A DNA stretch of 39,045 nucleotides from Vibrio halioticoli NBRC 102217. GTDB lineage: Bacteria > Pseudomonadota > Gammaproteobacteria > Enterobacterales > Vibrionaceae. Of this stretch, positions 21,948 to 31,134 are shown piece after piece. The notes under the pieces were generated by a model. The model ran no database searches. It was given only the letters and a program-made list of their open reading frames with translations, and was not told the DNA's origin. A program made the position numbers and the translations under genes. The stretch covers positions 1 through 39,045 of the forward strand of contig NZ_BAUJ01000054.1 of assembly GCF_000496695.1 (NCBI RefSeq), written 5' to 3'. Positions within the stretch are counted from its first letter, which is position 1. Each line of letters starts with the position of its first letter.

Positions 21948-24473
21948 TTGCAGACAGACATTCGTACATTAATTACTAGACTCGACACGCTGAACGAACA
22001 GCGTAAAAACCGTGCTCTAGGTATGATGGATGCTCAGGGTCAACACGTATTCTCTCTCATCCCGCTATTACTGCATTACAACAATCCTGCTCTTCCTGCT
22101 TATACTTCTGGCGACGTACCTCAAGGTATTTTCGATTTCTCGCCGAATGCTGACCAAAAAAACTTCCTTGATACTGCTGTTCGTGCTTGTGGCGAAGAAG
22201 TATATGAAACGGAAGGTATTGATATACTTGCTCTTTATACCATGGGTAGTACCTCTTCCATTGGGCAGAGTCTAACCAGTGACTTGGATATTTGGGTTTG
22301 TATTTCCCCACAAATGTCGGCTAAAAAACGTAGCGTATTAGCAAATAAATGTTTAAGCGTTACCGAGTGGGCACAACAGCAAGGCGTTGAAGCTAACTTC
22401 TTCCTAATGGATGATCAGCGCTTCAAAGTATCAAACAAAAGTGAAGCCATGACTGGTGAGAACTGCGGTTCTTCTCAGCACATGTTGTTACTGGATGAAT
22501 TTTATCGTTCTGCCATGCGCATGGCGGGGCAACGCTTATTGTGGAGTATCGTTCCTCCCGAAATAGACGAAGACTACGACCAGTATGTTGCACAGTTGTG
22601 CCTAAGTGGCGATCTTGATTGTTCGCAGTGGCTTGATTTTGGCCAACTGAATAAGATCCCAGCAGAAGAGTATTTTGGCTCTAGTCTTTGGCAACTATTC
22701 AAAAGCATCGATTCACCTTATAAATCTGTATTAAAAGCGATTTTGCTTGAAGCTTACTCGTGGGAGTACCCTCAAACAGAACTGTTAAGTATTGAAACTA
22801 AACGTCGCTTTTTTAACGAAGATCCAGAGCTTTGTAGCGCTGATACCTACTACGGTATGCTAGAAAAAGTAACCGGATACCTGAAGAAAATCGGTGACCA
22901 AACGCGTCTAGATCTAGTACGTCGCTGTTTCTATTTGAAAACACACGAGAAGCTATCACAAGAACCTAAATTAGGTTCAGTGCCTTGGCGTCGTGAAGTG
23001 ATGCAGCAGATGACTTCTAGTTGGGGTTGGAGCAAGCATGATATTCAAGAGCTTGATACACGCAGACACTGGAAAGTAGAGCGCGTTAAGGTTGTGCATC
23101 ACAACCTGCTTGATGCTCTGATGGAAAGCTACCGCAACTTAATCCAATTTGCGCGTCGTAATGACATCACCTCGGTGATTAGTCCACAAGATATCTCTAT
23201 TTTAGCGCGTAAACTGTATGCCGCTTTTGAGGTGTTACCTGGCAAGGTGACGCTATTAAGCCAACAAATATCCCCTGATCTACATGAGCCAGATTTGAGC
23301 TTTATTCAGGTGGAAGAAGGGCGCAGTAATCCGCAAGGTTGGTATTTATACAAACAGCCATTAAAAGCGGAACGTATCATTGGTCAGTCACCTATTGAGC
23401 ATCACACCTCGTTAAGTAAACTGGTTGCTTGGGCGTTTTTTAACGGCCTAATTACTGAGTCGACGCGTTTGCACTCTGTAGTGCGTAGTGCTGATATCGA
23501 TATCGACAAGCTTTATCAGATGGTGAGTGACCTAAGAAATACCTTCTCGTTGCGTAAACGACGTCCAACCATGGAAGCTTTGGCCAGTCCTTGTGAGATC
23601 AGTCAGTTGGTGATGTTTATCAACTTGGAAGATGATCCCACAGCCAAACTTAGTTCACGCCAAGCTAAAAAAGACAGCCGTAACGTCAATCTGTTTTCGT
23701 GTGGCAAAGACAGTTCTAGCATGATTGGCAGTGTTGATTTGGTTTATCGTAACTCTTGGCATGAAGTGCGTACTCTGCATTTCCGCGGAGAGACCAGTAT
23801 TTTGGATGCGCTAAAAACCATTTTGGGCAAGATGCACCAAGATGCGTTGCATCCCGAATCTGTAGATGTGTTTAGCTATAGCAAAAACTTCCGTGGATTG
23901 ATGCGTAATACCGTTTATCAGCTATTAGCTGAGTGTATTGAGCTTCGTTTAAAACCCGTCGAGCAAGAGAAACGTCGTCGTTTTAAAGCTATCGGTGTGG
24001 GAAGTAAAATGTACGGTTTGTTCTTTGAGCGTCGCGGCGTATCAATACAAACCTTAGAAAACTCTGTGGATTTCTATCAAAGTATTTCCACTAATAAACT
24101 GACGGGCTCACCGTTAGAAAAACTGAATAAAGAGAATGATTTCTCTTTGCCAGATATCATTGATAGTTTTGCCAGTGAAGGTCTAATTCAGTTCTTCTTT
24201 GAAGATACCGAAGGTGGCTTTAACATCTATGTACTGGATGAAAGCAATGCTTCTGAGGCTTATCATAGGTATGGTTTGGATAAGAATGAAGTGGTTGGCG
24301 AAATCAATAATTTCTATACCAACGATTTAAATGTTGAGGGAGAAAAGGCGAACTTTAACCTTCCGCAGTATTATCAAATTATCCATCAGCACGATAAAGA
24401 GAGCTTTATCGTGCCGTATCGCAGTGATAGTGAGTTCCGCTCAACACCTTCTGCTGTGGTCGGTGCCTGTTAA
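21948..24473 (+). CDS. cyaA: Class I adenylate cyclase
   Basis: 841 residues, the normal length of the enterobacterial/Vibrio class I enzyme, which makes cAMP from ATP. The N-terminal catalytic half has the nucleotidyltransferase motif MGSTSSIGQSLTSDLDIWVC (about residues 98-117, with the GS and D-x-D metal ligands). The C-terminal half is the regulatory region that responds to the glucose PTS. The start is TTG 21948; E. coli cyaA also uses a TTG start, which limits translation. It is transcribed alone and faces cyaY. Confidence 0.97.
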   Translation: MQTDIRTLITRLDTLNEQRKNRALGMMDAQGQHVFSLIPLLLHYNNPALPAYTSGDVPQGIFDFSPNADQKNFLDTAVRACGEEVYETEGIDILALYTMGSTSSIGQSLTSDLDIWVCISPQMSAKKRSVLANKCLSVTEWAQQQGVEANFFLMDDQRFKVSNKSEAMTGENCGSSQHMLLLDEFYRSAMRMAGQRLLWSIVPPEIDEDYDQYVAQLCLSGDLDCSQWLDFGQLNKIPAEEYFGSSLWQLFKSIDSPYKSVLKAILLEAYSWEYPQTELLSIETKRRFFNEDPELCSADTYYGMLEKVTGYLKKIGDQTRLDLVRRCFYLKTHEKLSQEPKLGSVPWRREVMQQMTSSWGWSKHDIQELDTRRHWKVERVKVVHHNLLDALMESYRNLIQFARRNDITSVISPQDISILARKLYAAFEVLPGKVTLLSQQISPDLHEPDLSFIQVEEGRSNPQGWYLYKQPLKAERIIGQSPIEHHTSLSKLVAWAFFNGLITESTRLHSVVRSADIDIDKLYQMVSDLRNTFSLRKRRPTMEALASPCEISQLVMFINLEDDPTAKLSSRQAKKDSRNVNLFSCGKDSSSMIGSVDLVYRNSWHEVRTLHFRGETSILDALKTILGKMHQDALHPESVDVFSYSKNFRGLMRNTVYQLLAECIELRLKPVEQEKRRRFKAIGVGSKMYGLFFERRGVSIQTLENSVDFYQSISTNKLTGSPLEKLNKENDFSLPDIIDSFASEGLIQFFFEDTEGGFNIYVLDESNASEAYHRYGLDKNEVVGEINNFYTNDLNVEGEKANFNLPQYYQIIHQHDKESFIVPYRSDSEFRSTPSAVVGAC

Positions 24474-24475
24474 TC

Positions 24476-24503
24476 AGAGGTAGAGTATTACCACTCTATC
24501 TCT
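24476..24503. terminator. Bidirectional hairpin between cyaA and cyaY
   Basis: AGAGGTAGAGT (24476-24486) pairs with ACTCTATCTCT (24493-24503) with one G-T pair. It begins three bases after cyaA and overlaps the 3' end of the convergent cyaY. T tracts are weak. Confidence 0.55.
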
Positions 24504-24799
24504 TCATCTGCCTGTTTCTCACATTCTGCTTTTACTACTGTTAATAGCTCTGCGCCTGTCTTAGAGCATACCCAAGCTCCGTCTTGCAAAGAGAAATGAT
24601 AGCCTCCTGATTTAGAAGCAAGCCAGATCTCACGCATAGGTTCTTGCTTGTTGATGATGATCTGCGTTCTATCTTCAAACTCCAAAGTCATGACGTTTCC
24701 AGACGTCTCAAAGTCGATATCAGCCCCAGATTCTTCAATCGCTTGCTCAATATTTTGTAGTTGTTCATCCGCCAATTGGTGAAACTCACTGTCCTTCAT
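24488..24799 (-). CDS. cyaY: Frataxin-like iron-sulfur assembly protein
   Basis: 103 residues, full-length bacterial frataxin. An acidic first helix (HQLADEQLQNIEQAIEESGADIDFE) and the beta-sheet core with TLEFEDRTQIIINKQEPMREIWLASKSGG-type strands are clear (motif spans residues 45-75), then WVCSKTGAELL. CyaY binds iron and adjusts cysteine desulfurase IscS during Fe-S cluster assembly. The convergent cyaA-cyaY pair is conserved in gammaproteobacteria. Confidence 0.96.
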   Translation of the reverse strand: MKDSEFHQLADEQLQNIEQAIEESGADIDFETSGNVMTLEFEDRTQIIINKQEPMREIWLASKSGGYHFSLQDGAWVCSKTGAELLTVVKAECEKQADEEIEW

Positions 24800-24871
24800 G
24801 CATAGTTCCTATTGCTTTTATTAATTGTGGTGCGATTATAGAGGTAAGATTAATATATCATTAACATCATC

Positions 24872-24997
24872 ATGAAAAAAATTATCTCGCTATTGTGTTT
24901 AGGCTCGACATTGTTTCTAGCCGGTTGTGGTCAAACCGGTCCTCTATATATGCCGCAAGATGCTGGGCAGGATACGCCTGAGCAGCCAGCACAGTAG
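24872..24997 (+). CDS. lptM: LptM (YifL)-type small lipoprotein
   Basis: A 41-residue lipoprotein: MKKIISLLCLGSTLFLAGCG is a signal with lipobox LAGC. The mature N-terminus CGQTGPLYMP carries the conserved GPLY signature of LptM, which helps disulfide maturation of LptD in LPS transport. The remainder is a short Gln/Pro/Asp-rich tail. It lies between cyaY and lysA-dapF as in related genomes and is probably the first gene of this operon. Confidence 0.9.
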   Translation: MKKIISLLCLGSTLFLAGCGQTGPLYMPQDAGQDTPEQPAQ

Positions 24998-25018
24998 AAC
25001 AGAAGTAAGGAAAGAATC

Positions 25019-26272
25019 TTGGATTATTTTAACTACAAGGAAGATGGTCAGCTATGGGCTGAAGGTGTCTCCCTCACTCAAGTCGCAGAGCAATTTGGTA
25101 CTCCAACCTACGTGTATTCTCGCGCTACTTTAGAACGCCATTGGAAAGCATTTGATCAATCTGTGGGCGAATTTCCTCATTTAGTATGTTACGCAGTAAA
25201 AGCGAACTCTAATCTGGGTGTGCTCAATGCGTTGGCTCGCTTAGGTTCTGGTTTTGATATTGTTTCTCTTGGTGAGTTAGAACGTGTGGTTGCCGCTGGC
25301 GGCGATCCATCAAAAGTGGTTTTTTCTGGTGTAGGGAAAACAGCGCAAGAGATTAAACGAGCATTAGAGCTAAAAATTAAGTGCTTTAATGTTGAGTCTG
25401 AACCTGAATTAGAACGAATCAATCAGGTGGCAGGAGAGTGTGGTGCAGTCGCCCCTGTTTCTTTACGTATTAACCCTAATGTGGATGCCAAAACTCACCC
25501 ATATATTTCAACAGGCTTGCGTGACAACAAGTTTGGTATTGCATTTGAGCAAGCGCCACGTGTGTATCAAGTCGCACAAAAAATGCCGCACCTAAATGTT
25601 GTTGGTATTGATTGCCACATTGGCTCTCAGTTAACCGACATTGACCCATTTATCGATGCTGTTGATCGCTTGTTAGGTCTCATTGACAACCTAAAAGCGC
25701 AAGGCGTAAATATTAAGCACCTTGATGTGGGTGGTGGTCTAGGTGTGGTCTATCGTGATGAAATGCCTCCGCAACCTTCCGATTATGCGAAAGCACTGTT
25801 GGCTCGTTTGGGTAATCATCCAGATATCGAGCTGATATTTGAACCGGGCCGAGCTATTGCCGCTAATGCTGGTGTATTGCTGACCAAAGTTGAGTTCCTT
25901 AAACATACGGAACACAAAAACTTTGCCATTATTGATGCGGCAATGAACGATCTTATGCGCCCTGCGCTATATCAAGCATGGCAAGATATTGTTCCTTTAC
26001 GTCCACGCCAAGGTGAAGCGATTACTTATGACTTAGTAGGTCCTGTGTGCGAAACCGGTGACTTCTTAGGTAAAGATCGTAATTTGGTTCTTGAGCAAAA
26101 TGATCTGTTAGCTGTGCGTTCAGCAGGTGCTTACGGCTTTACTATGTCTTCTAACTATAATTCTCGCCCACGCGTGGCTGAAGTTATGGTCGACGGAGAA
26201 AGCATGCATCTTGTTCGCCAACGTGAAAGCGTTGAAAGTTTATGGCAACTCGAAAGCACACTACCGGAGTAA
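25019..26272 (+). CDS. lysA: Diaminopimelate decarboxylase
   Basis: 417 residues, PLP-dependent fold-III enzyme that decarboxylates meso-diaminopimelate to lysine. It shows the PLP lysine in CYAVKANSN, the HIGSQ motif, glycine-rich GGGLGV, EPGRAI for phosphate binding and the C-terminal CETGDFLGKDR active-site motif. The start is TTG 25019 with TAAGGA upstream, 21 nt after lptM. Pairing with dapF, which supplies its substrate, makes functional sense. Confidence 0.97.
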   Translation: MDYFNYKEDGQLWAEGVSLTQVAEQFGTPTYVYSRATLERHWKAFDQSVGEFPHLVCYAVKANSNLGVLNALARLGSGFDIVSLGELERVVAAGGDPSKVVFSGVGKTAQEIKRALELKIKCFNVESEPELERINQVAGECGAVAPVSLRINPNVDAKTHPYISTGLRDNKFGIAFEQAPRVYQVAQKMPHLNVVGIDCHIGSQLTDIDPFIDAVDRLLGLIDNLKAQGVNIKHLDVGGGLGVVYRDEMPPQPSDYAKALLARLGNHPDIELIFEPGRAIAANAGVLLTKVEFLKHTEHKNFAIIDAAMNDLMRPALYQAWQDIVPLRPRQGEAITYDLVGPVCETGDFLGKDRNLVLEQNDLLAVRSAGAYGFTMSSNYNSRPRVAEVMVDGESMHLVRQRESVESLWQLESTLPE

Positions 26273-26281
26273 TTGAACAGC

Positions 26282-27112
26282 ATGCATTTCCATTTTTCTA
26301 AAATGCACGGACTAGGCAACGACTTTATGGTTGTTGACTGTATCACTCAAAATATTTTTTTCTCGCCGGAGCTGATACGTCGTCTTGCTGATCGCCACAC
26401 AGGAGTTGGTTTTGACCAACTTTTAGTTGTAGAAGCACCTTATGATCCAGAAACCGACTTCCACTACCGAATTTTCAATGCCGATGGTTCAGAAGTAGAA
26501 CAGTGTGGCAACGGCGCGCGCTGTTTTGCTCGTTTTGTTTCCATGAAAGGCTTAACTAATAAGTACAGCATCCGTGTCAGTACTAAAAAAGGGAAAATGC
26601 TGCTTAAATTAGCCGATGATGATCAAGTTCGAGTCAACATGGGCATACCAGAGTTTGAGCCAAGTAAGATTCCTTTTAAGGCTAAGCAAAAAGAGAAAAC
26701 GTATATATTACGAGCAGGTCAACACACCTTGTTCTGTGGCTCTGTAAGCATGGGCAACCCGCATGTCGTAACCGTAGTAGATGATGTTGCAACGGCTAAA
26801 GTAGAAGAGCTAGGTCCGCTACTGGAATCGCATGAGCGTTTCCCTGAGCGAGTGAATGTAGGCTTTATGCAAATTGTCGATCGCAACAAAATTGCTCTGC
26901 GAGTTTACGAACGTGGCGCAGGTGAAACCCAAGCTTGTGGTAGCGGTGCGTGTGCTGCGGTTGCGGTTGGTATTCTGCAAGGCGCTTTAAATGAACATGT
27001 TGAAGTGAGCTTAACTGGCGGAAAACTAAAAATTGAATGGGCAGGGCCAGGACAGCCATTGTTCATGACGGGTAGCGCTACGCATGTCTTTGATGGACAG
27101 ATTAGCTGTTAA
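26282..27112 (+). CDS. dapF: Diaminopimelate epimerase
   Basis: 276 residues. It converts LL- to meso-diaminopimelate for peptidoglycan and lysine. Both catalytic cysteines are present: [13 protein letters not shown] (first) and [12 protein letters not shown] (second), with [11 protein letters not shown] 26282 ([14 protein letters not shown]) gives the usual length; an in-frame TTG at 26273 right after the lysA stop would add three residues. It is co-transcribed with lysA. Confidence 0.97.
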   Translation: MHFHFSKMHGLGNDFMVVDCITQNIFFSPELIRRLADRHTGVGFDQLLVVEAPYDPETDFHYRIFNADGSEVEQCGNGARCFARFVSMKGLTNKYSIRVSTKKGKMLLKLADDDQVRVNMGIPEFEPSKIPFKAKQKEKTYILRAGQHTLFCGSVSMGNPHVVTVVDDVATAKVEELGPLLESHERFPERVNVGFMQIVDRNKIALRVYERGAGETQACGSGACAAVAVGILQGALNEHVEVSLTGGKLKIEWAGPGQPLFMTGSATHVFDGQISC

Positions 27113-27136
27113 CTCATAGTGATATAAGGAATTACC

Positions 27137-27838
27137 TTGGATTCAACAGCCAAAGAACTATTTACTGCTCTAGATATAGAGCAGTACTTGTTAGATAACC
27201 CTGATTTTTTTGTGGGTAGAGAACACCTGATTGATTCTATGAGCGTGCCGCATCATCGAGAGGGGACGGTCTCTTTGTTTGAGTTGAAACTTGGCCGTCA
27301 GCGTGAACAAATTCAGGCATTAGAAAAGCAAAAAAATGAGCTAATGACCTTAGCCAGTCGCAATGACCGTATCTTTCGTCATTTTATGCAGTTAGAAAAG
27401 CGCATTTTATTGGCAAAGTCTGGCGAACAGGTGATCAGTGCTTTAGAAAAAAAGGCACAACAGCTTGAGCTTACTGTTGTCGTGGGTGTTGTCGGACACG
27501 TTAGTTCGCAACTGCAAATAAACCCACAAGACTGGTCAAAATTCAAAACGCAGAATTTGGCGGAACGAGGGGCCTATCTTGGCCGTTTGAAACGCAGTGA
27601 TCGTGAGTTAATCTTTACCCAAGGTACGCCAGTTTCAGAGCTAGGATCGTATGCGGTTCTGTCTTTTGAGCATCCAAGCTTAGAAGGCTTTTTGTGTTTT
27701 TGTAGCGAAGATGGCGGGCGCTATCAGCCAAGCCAAGATACATTATACTTAAGCCACCTAGCGATGGTTGTTGCTCAGCAACTTACAAATTTACAATGGC
27801 AGAAGGTTCAAACGCTGCATGTCCAACCACATTCCTAA
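27137..27838 (+). CDS. DUF484 family protein (YigA-like)
   Basis: 233 residues, TTG start with AAGGA upstream. It begins with the DUF484 hallmark YLLDNPDFF, has a central coiled coil (about 55-100) and a GAF-like C-terminal half, with LSFEHPSLEGFLCF near the end. The role is unknown; it lies invariably before xerC in this order. Its end overlaps xerC by 20 nt, suggesting coupled translation. Confidence 0.93.
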   Translation: MDSTAKELFTALDIEQYLLDNPDFFVGREHLIDSMSVPHHREGTVSLFELKLGRQREQIQALEKQKNELMTLASRNDRIFRHFMQLEKRILLAKSGEQVISALEKKAQQLELTVVVGVVGHVSSQLQINPQDWSKFKTQNLAERGAYLGRLKRSDRELIFTQGTPVSELGSYAVLSFEHPSLEGFLCFCSEDGGRYQPSQDTLYLSHLAMVVAQQLTNLQWQKVQTLHVQPHS

Positions 27839-28739
27839 CACCTATCAAACTTGGATCGATGCGTTCATTACTTATCTCAATAGCGAAAAAGGAATGAGCG
27901 AACACACCCAGAGCAATTACCAAAATCAGCTGACTATTATCGCCTCACAACTGGTGAGTTTTGGTGTGCAAAGTTGGCAACAACTGGATATTGCTTGGGT
28001 GAGACAAATTGCGGCCAAAGGCTCCAGAGAAGGACTAAAACCGAATAGCTTGGCCACTCGATTGTCCTGTTTGCGCAGCTTTTTAGATTATCTAGTGCTA
28101 AAAGGTGAACTGTCGGCAAACCCTGCTAAAGGGGTCAGCACACCAAGAAATCATAAGCGACTGCCGAAAAATCTTGATGTTGATGAAGCAGGGCAACTGC
28201 TAGACATCAACATGGATGATCCGCTATCCATTCGTGATCGAGCGATTATGGAGCTTATGTATGGAACGGGGATGCGTCTTTCTGAACTGATCCAACTGAA
28301 CGTGAAAAGCGTACAGGGTGATCGCGGAGAAATTCGCGTGATTGGTAAAGGCGATAAAGAACGAATCGTCCCTTTTAGTGGTGAAGCGAAACGTTGGATA
28401 CTGCACTGGCTAAAAGTGCGCCCGTTGCTGTTAAAAGAGGAACAAGAGGCGTTATTTATTTCCAAACGAGGCACTCGGATCTCGCATCGGAATGTGCAAA
28501 AGCGTATGTCTGAATGGGGCATTAAGCAGGGGGTGACTAGCCACATTACTCCGCACAAACTGAGGCACTCCTTCGCTACTCATATTTTGGAATCTAGTGG
28601 TAACTTGCGTGCGGTACAAGAGATGTTAGGACACGAAAGCCTATCAACTACGCAAGTGTACACTCACTTAGACTTTCAGCATTTAGCGCAAGCCTATGAT
28701 AAAGCTCACCCTAGAGCGAAGAAGAAACCGGAGTCGTAA
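27819..28739 (+). CDS. xerC: Site-specific tyrosine recombinase XerC
   Basis: 306 residues. With XerD it resolves chromosome dimers at dif. Catalytic residues are visible: Arg in GTGMRLSELIQL, Lys in VIGKGDKERIVP, HKLRHSFATH, LGHESLSTTQVYTH with the nucleophile Tyr. ATG 27819 gives MSNHIPNTYQTWIDAF and a 20-nt overlap with the DUF484 gene; a further upstream in-frame start at 27768 would force a 71-nt overlap and is unlikely. It is a core chromosomal gene, not part of the island. Confidence 0.96.
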   Translation: MSNHIPNTYQTWIDAFITYLNSEKGMSEHTQSNYQNQLTIIASQLVSFGVQSWQQLDIAWVRQIAAKGSREGLKPNSLATRLSCLRSFLDYLVLKGELSANPAKGVSTPRNHKRLPKNLDVDEAGQLLDINMDDPLSIRDRAIMELMYGTGMRLSELIQLNVKSVQGDRGEIRVIGKGDKERIVPFSGEAKRWILHWLKVRPLLLKEEQEALFISKRGTRISHRNVQKRMSEWGIKQGVTSHITPHKLRHSFATHILESSGNLRAVQEMLGHESLSTTQVYTHLDFQHLAQAYDKAHPRAKKKPES

Positions 28740-29455
28740 TGCGTTTTTATCGAAGCTTAAATACAGTGCAAGCAATGACTTTCGACCTTGATGATACTTT
28801 GTATGACAATCATCCAGTGATTAAGCGATTAGAGCGAGACTTACGACTTTGGCTGGTGGACTCTTTTCCACCGTTATCGGCTTTTGATGAACAAGATTGG
28901 AAAAGGTTTAAGCAACAAGCATTGCGCAGTAGTGAGCGCTGTCGACATGATGTGACCGTGGCAAGAGAGACTCAGTTAGGGTTTGCTTTTGCTGCCATTG
29001 GAATCATAGGCACAAGCCAAGCAGAGGCCATTGAGCAGACCATGCAACAAGTGACTCTGTTACGAAATAGAGTCGATATCCCAGAGCAAACCTTCCGCAC
29101 GCTAGAAGTGCTCGCACAAAGATTACCATTGGTTGCGATTACCAACGGCAATGTTGATGTGCAGCGCATTGGCTTACAAGATTACTTCTGCGCCACTTTT
29201 AAAGCGGGCCCTGATGGCGCGGCGAAACCTAACGCCGATATGTTTGTGAAAGCATCTAAGGTATTAAATACACCTGCTCACTCCATATTACATATTGGGG
29301 ATCATCTACAAACAGATGTTATGGGCGCAAAAGCTGCCAGTTTTCAGGCGGCTTGGTTTAATGATTCTGCTATAGATATCAAGCTACAATCAAAAGCAAC
29401 CGTTATGCCCGATGTAGAGATTAATCGTATCGAGCAATTGCTGCATTTTATTTAG
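28739..29455 (+). CDS. yigB: HAD-family phosphatase YigB
   Basis: 238 residues. HAD motif I is FDLDDTLYDN (Asp nucleophile), motif II ITNGN, motif III Lys in AAKPNADMF and motif IV HIGDHLQTDVMGA. The E. coli homologue removes phosphate from a riboflavin precursor (5-amino-6-(5-phosphoribitylamino)uracil) and FMN. It overlaps the xerC stop by one base (TAATG) as in E. coli, the last gene of this operon in the window. Confidence 0.93.
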   Translation: MRFYRSLNTVQAMTFDLDDTLYDNHPVIKRLERDLRLWLVDSFPPLSAFDEQDWKRFKQQALRSSERCRHDVTVARETQLGFAFAAIGIIGTSQAEAIEQTMQQVTLLRNRVDIPEQTFRTLEVLAQRLPLVAITNGNVDVQRIGLQDYFCATFKAGPDGAAKPNADMFVKASKVLNTPAHSILHIGDHLQTDVMGAKAASFQAAWFNDSAIDIKLQSKATVMPDVEINRIEQLLHFI

Positions 29456-29466
29456 ATGATGCGCTT

Positions 29467-29509
29467 TTAAAGTGCGTGACTTAAAGGGCGTGGTCTAAAG
29501 TGCGTGACC
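29467..29509. repeat. Three imperfect 14-15-bp tandem repeats
   Basis: TTAAAGTGCGTGAC, a variant TTAAAGGGCGTGGTC and TAAAGTGCGTGACC follow each other between yigB and the DTW gene. They include the last codons and stop of the DTW gene. No clear terminator was seen between these convergent genes. Confidence 0.7.
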
Positions 29510-30082
29510 ACTACGATCAGCTTGGAATACTTGCAGATAATAGTCTAAAAACTCAGTCAGCTGTTCGGCTTGGCTCTCTAACCCCTCTAAACGCATTAGC
29601 TCTATCCCCACCTCACAAGTACACAGATTACCGTCATTTTGGTTTCTGCGCAGGCTGTAGTTAGAGAGGCTGGATGCTTGTAAATGATATTGCGGCAGCG
29701 CTTGCAACCAAGGGCTTTGTCGCCACATTTTCTTCGCTTCTTGCCAAGTTGCATCCAGCACAATGTACAGGCGAGGCGCTAATGACTGTGATGCGCTTTG
29801 CTCTGTGCTATACGCTTCAAGTACCTGACTATGCTCACTGGGAAATAACAGCACAGGGTTAGGGTGACTGGCTATGAGATCGAGTAACTCTGGAGCGGGA
29901 TTAGTGCGGCTCCAGAGAAACTGCTGGGCATTGGGCAGGGCATTTAACAACAGCTTACCGGTATTTGTTGCTCGTTTTAGCTCATTTGGGTGGCACAGTA
30001 ATGCCATCTGTATTGGGTGTTCAAATGAGGGAAACTGCTCGCACAAACAGTGGTGCTTGAAGCCACAAACAGCACAAGCCAT
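29495..30082 (-). CDS. DTW-domain tRNA aminocarboxypropyltransferase-like protein
   Basis: 195 residues. It has an N-terminal Cys cluster (MACAVCGFKHHCLC), ALLCHPNELKRATNTGKLL, the D-x-T-W motif in VLDATWQEAKKM and SLRRNQNDGNLCTCE near the end. These are DTW-domain features; the E. coli members TapT and TuaA transfer the aminocarboxypropyl group from SAM to uridine in tRNA. It is a short version of the family. It is coupled to the lipoprotein gene by a TAATG overlap. Confidence 0.85.
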   Translation of the reverse strand: MACAVCGFKHHCLCEQFPSFEHPIQMALLCHPNELKRATNTGKLLLNALPNAQQFLWSRTNPAPELLDLIASHPNPVLLFPSEHSQVLEAYSTEQSASQSLAPRLYIVLDATWQEAKKMWRQSPWLQALPQYHLQASSLSNYSLRRNQNDGNLCTCEVGIELMRLEGLESQAEQLTEFLDYYLQVFQADRSGHAL

Positions 30083-31101
30083 TACTGAGCCTTTTTCAGG
30101 TTTAAACCATCATTGGTTAATGGGTAAGTTGCGCCATTGATGGTTTCATATTGAGTAGATAAGGTATCCCCTTTAAGCTCAAAGTCGCGTACGGCAATGA
30201 TCTGCTGTCCTTGATAGGTGACAGAGGTCACTTGGATTAAATCGCTGTTTAATGTCTGCCAGTGACCTTGTTCAACCACATCTTGGCTTCCATCGTTATA
30301 AGAATAACGGCTTTCGGCTCGATGATCAGCGGATAGGGTTAGGGTGAGCAAAGTGCTGTTGTCGATAGATTGACTATAAGTGCCAGCAACTTGATCGCTA
30401 GGGTAGCTAGAGTCGTTATAACAGCCACTAAAGCTGCGATCGGCAACTTGCAGTTGCGCTGTCCATCCGTAAATAGAATCGCTCATCGTATCGCGGCACA
30501 TTTGTGGACGAATAACGAGTTGTCCTTGGGTAAGGCTATAGCGTGATTCGCTGAGGTTTTGTTCTAAATTCACCACAGGTAAATGCAGAGTCTCTTTACC
30601 TAACTGAGACAGCTCGATAGCGCCTTCTGAAACATCGGCTGACCATGATGGCTCATTGCCAAAAGCTCTTGCTTCTCGGGGGGGTTGTTGGCAGCGATTG
30701 CTGTTTTCGGTGCTGATAACGTTAAATTCAGTGACCACAAACTTACTACCAAACTGCTGTGCAAAACCGCTGGTGGCAGGCTCAAAACAACCGAATACTT
30801 CAGCATACATCGCCTGATTCGGTTTAGTGGTCATGGATTCTGCGGCAGTGCGAACCTGCGTAGGCAGTTCTAGCCAGTAGGTTGCGTTGCTATTGCAGGG
30901 GTGTATGGTGCGCGATTCATGTCCAATCATAATCTCACCACGCAGGAGCACGCGCGCTGGGGCTTCTGTGTCCGGTATCAGAGGTTGTGTGGACAGCACA
31001 TTACTTTCGGCTGTGCTCGCCGAGGATTGTGGTGGCTCGGTGCTACTACAACCGAGCAAAACCATAGAACTAATAACAGAAAGTAGTGTGCATTTTTTCA
31101 T
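30082..31101 (-). CDS. COG3650/NlpE-like envelope lipoprotein
   Basis: 339 residues. The signal with lipobox LLGC puts the lipid on Cys18 (MKKCTLLSVISSMVLLGCSS). A first domain (about 50-135) resembles OB-like Pfam-type modules in COG3650 proteins. The second starts EARAFGNEPSWSADV, the COG3650 hallmark. The C-terminal part (GTYSQSI...LTLSADHRAESRYSY...GHWQTLNSDLIQVT) resembles the NlpE half-barrel. It is probably in the outer membrane; function unknown, perhaps envelope sensing. Operon with the DTW gene. Confidence 0.75.
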   Translation of the reverse strand: MKKCTLLSVISSMVLLGCSSTEPPQSSASTAESNVLSTQPLIPDTEAPARVLLRGEIMIGHESRTIHPCNSNATYWLELPTQVRTAAESMTTKPNQAMYAEVFGCFEPATSGFAQQFGSKFVVTEFNVISTENSNRCQQPPREARAFGNEPSWSADVSEGAIELSQLGKETLHLPVVNLEQNLSESRYSLTQGQLVIRPQMCRDTMSDSIYGWTAQLQVADRSFSGCYNDSSYPSDQVAGTYSQSIDNSTLLTLTLSADHRAESRYSYNDGSQDVVEQGHWQTLNSDLIQVTSVTYQGQQIIAVRDFELKGDTLSTQYETINGATYPLTNDGLNLKKAQ

Positions 31102-31134
31102 TATCTAGCCTGTGATGGGCGATGAATTTAATGC

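Noticed and set aside
27768..27818. Upstream start for xerC
   Set aside because: It would overlap the DUF484 gene by 71 nt and adds residues without similarity to XerC; ATG 27819 fits the family start.
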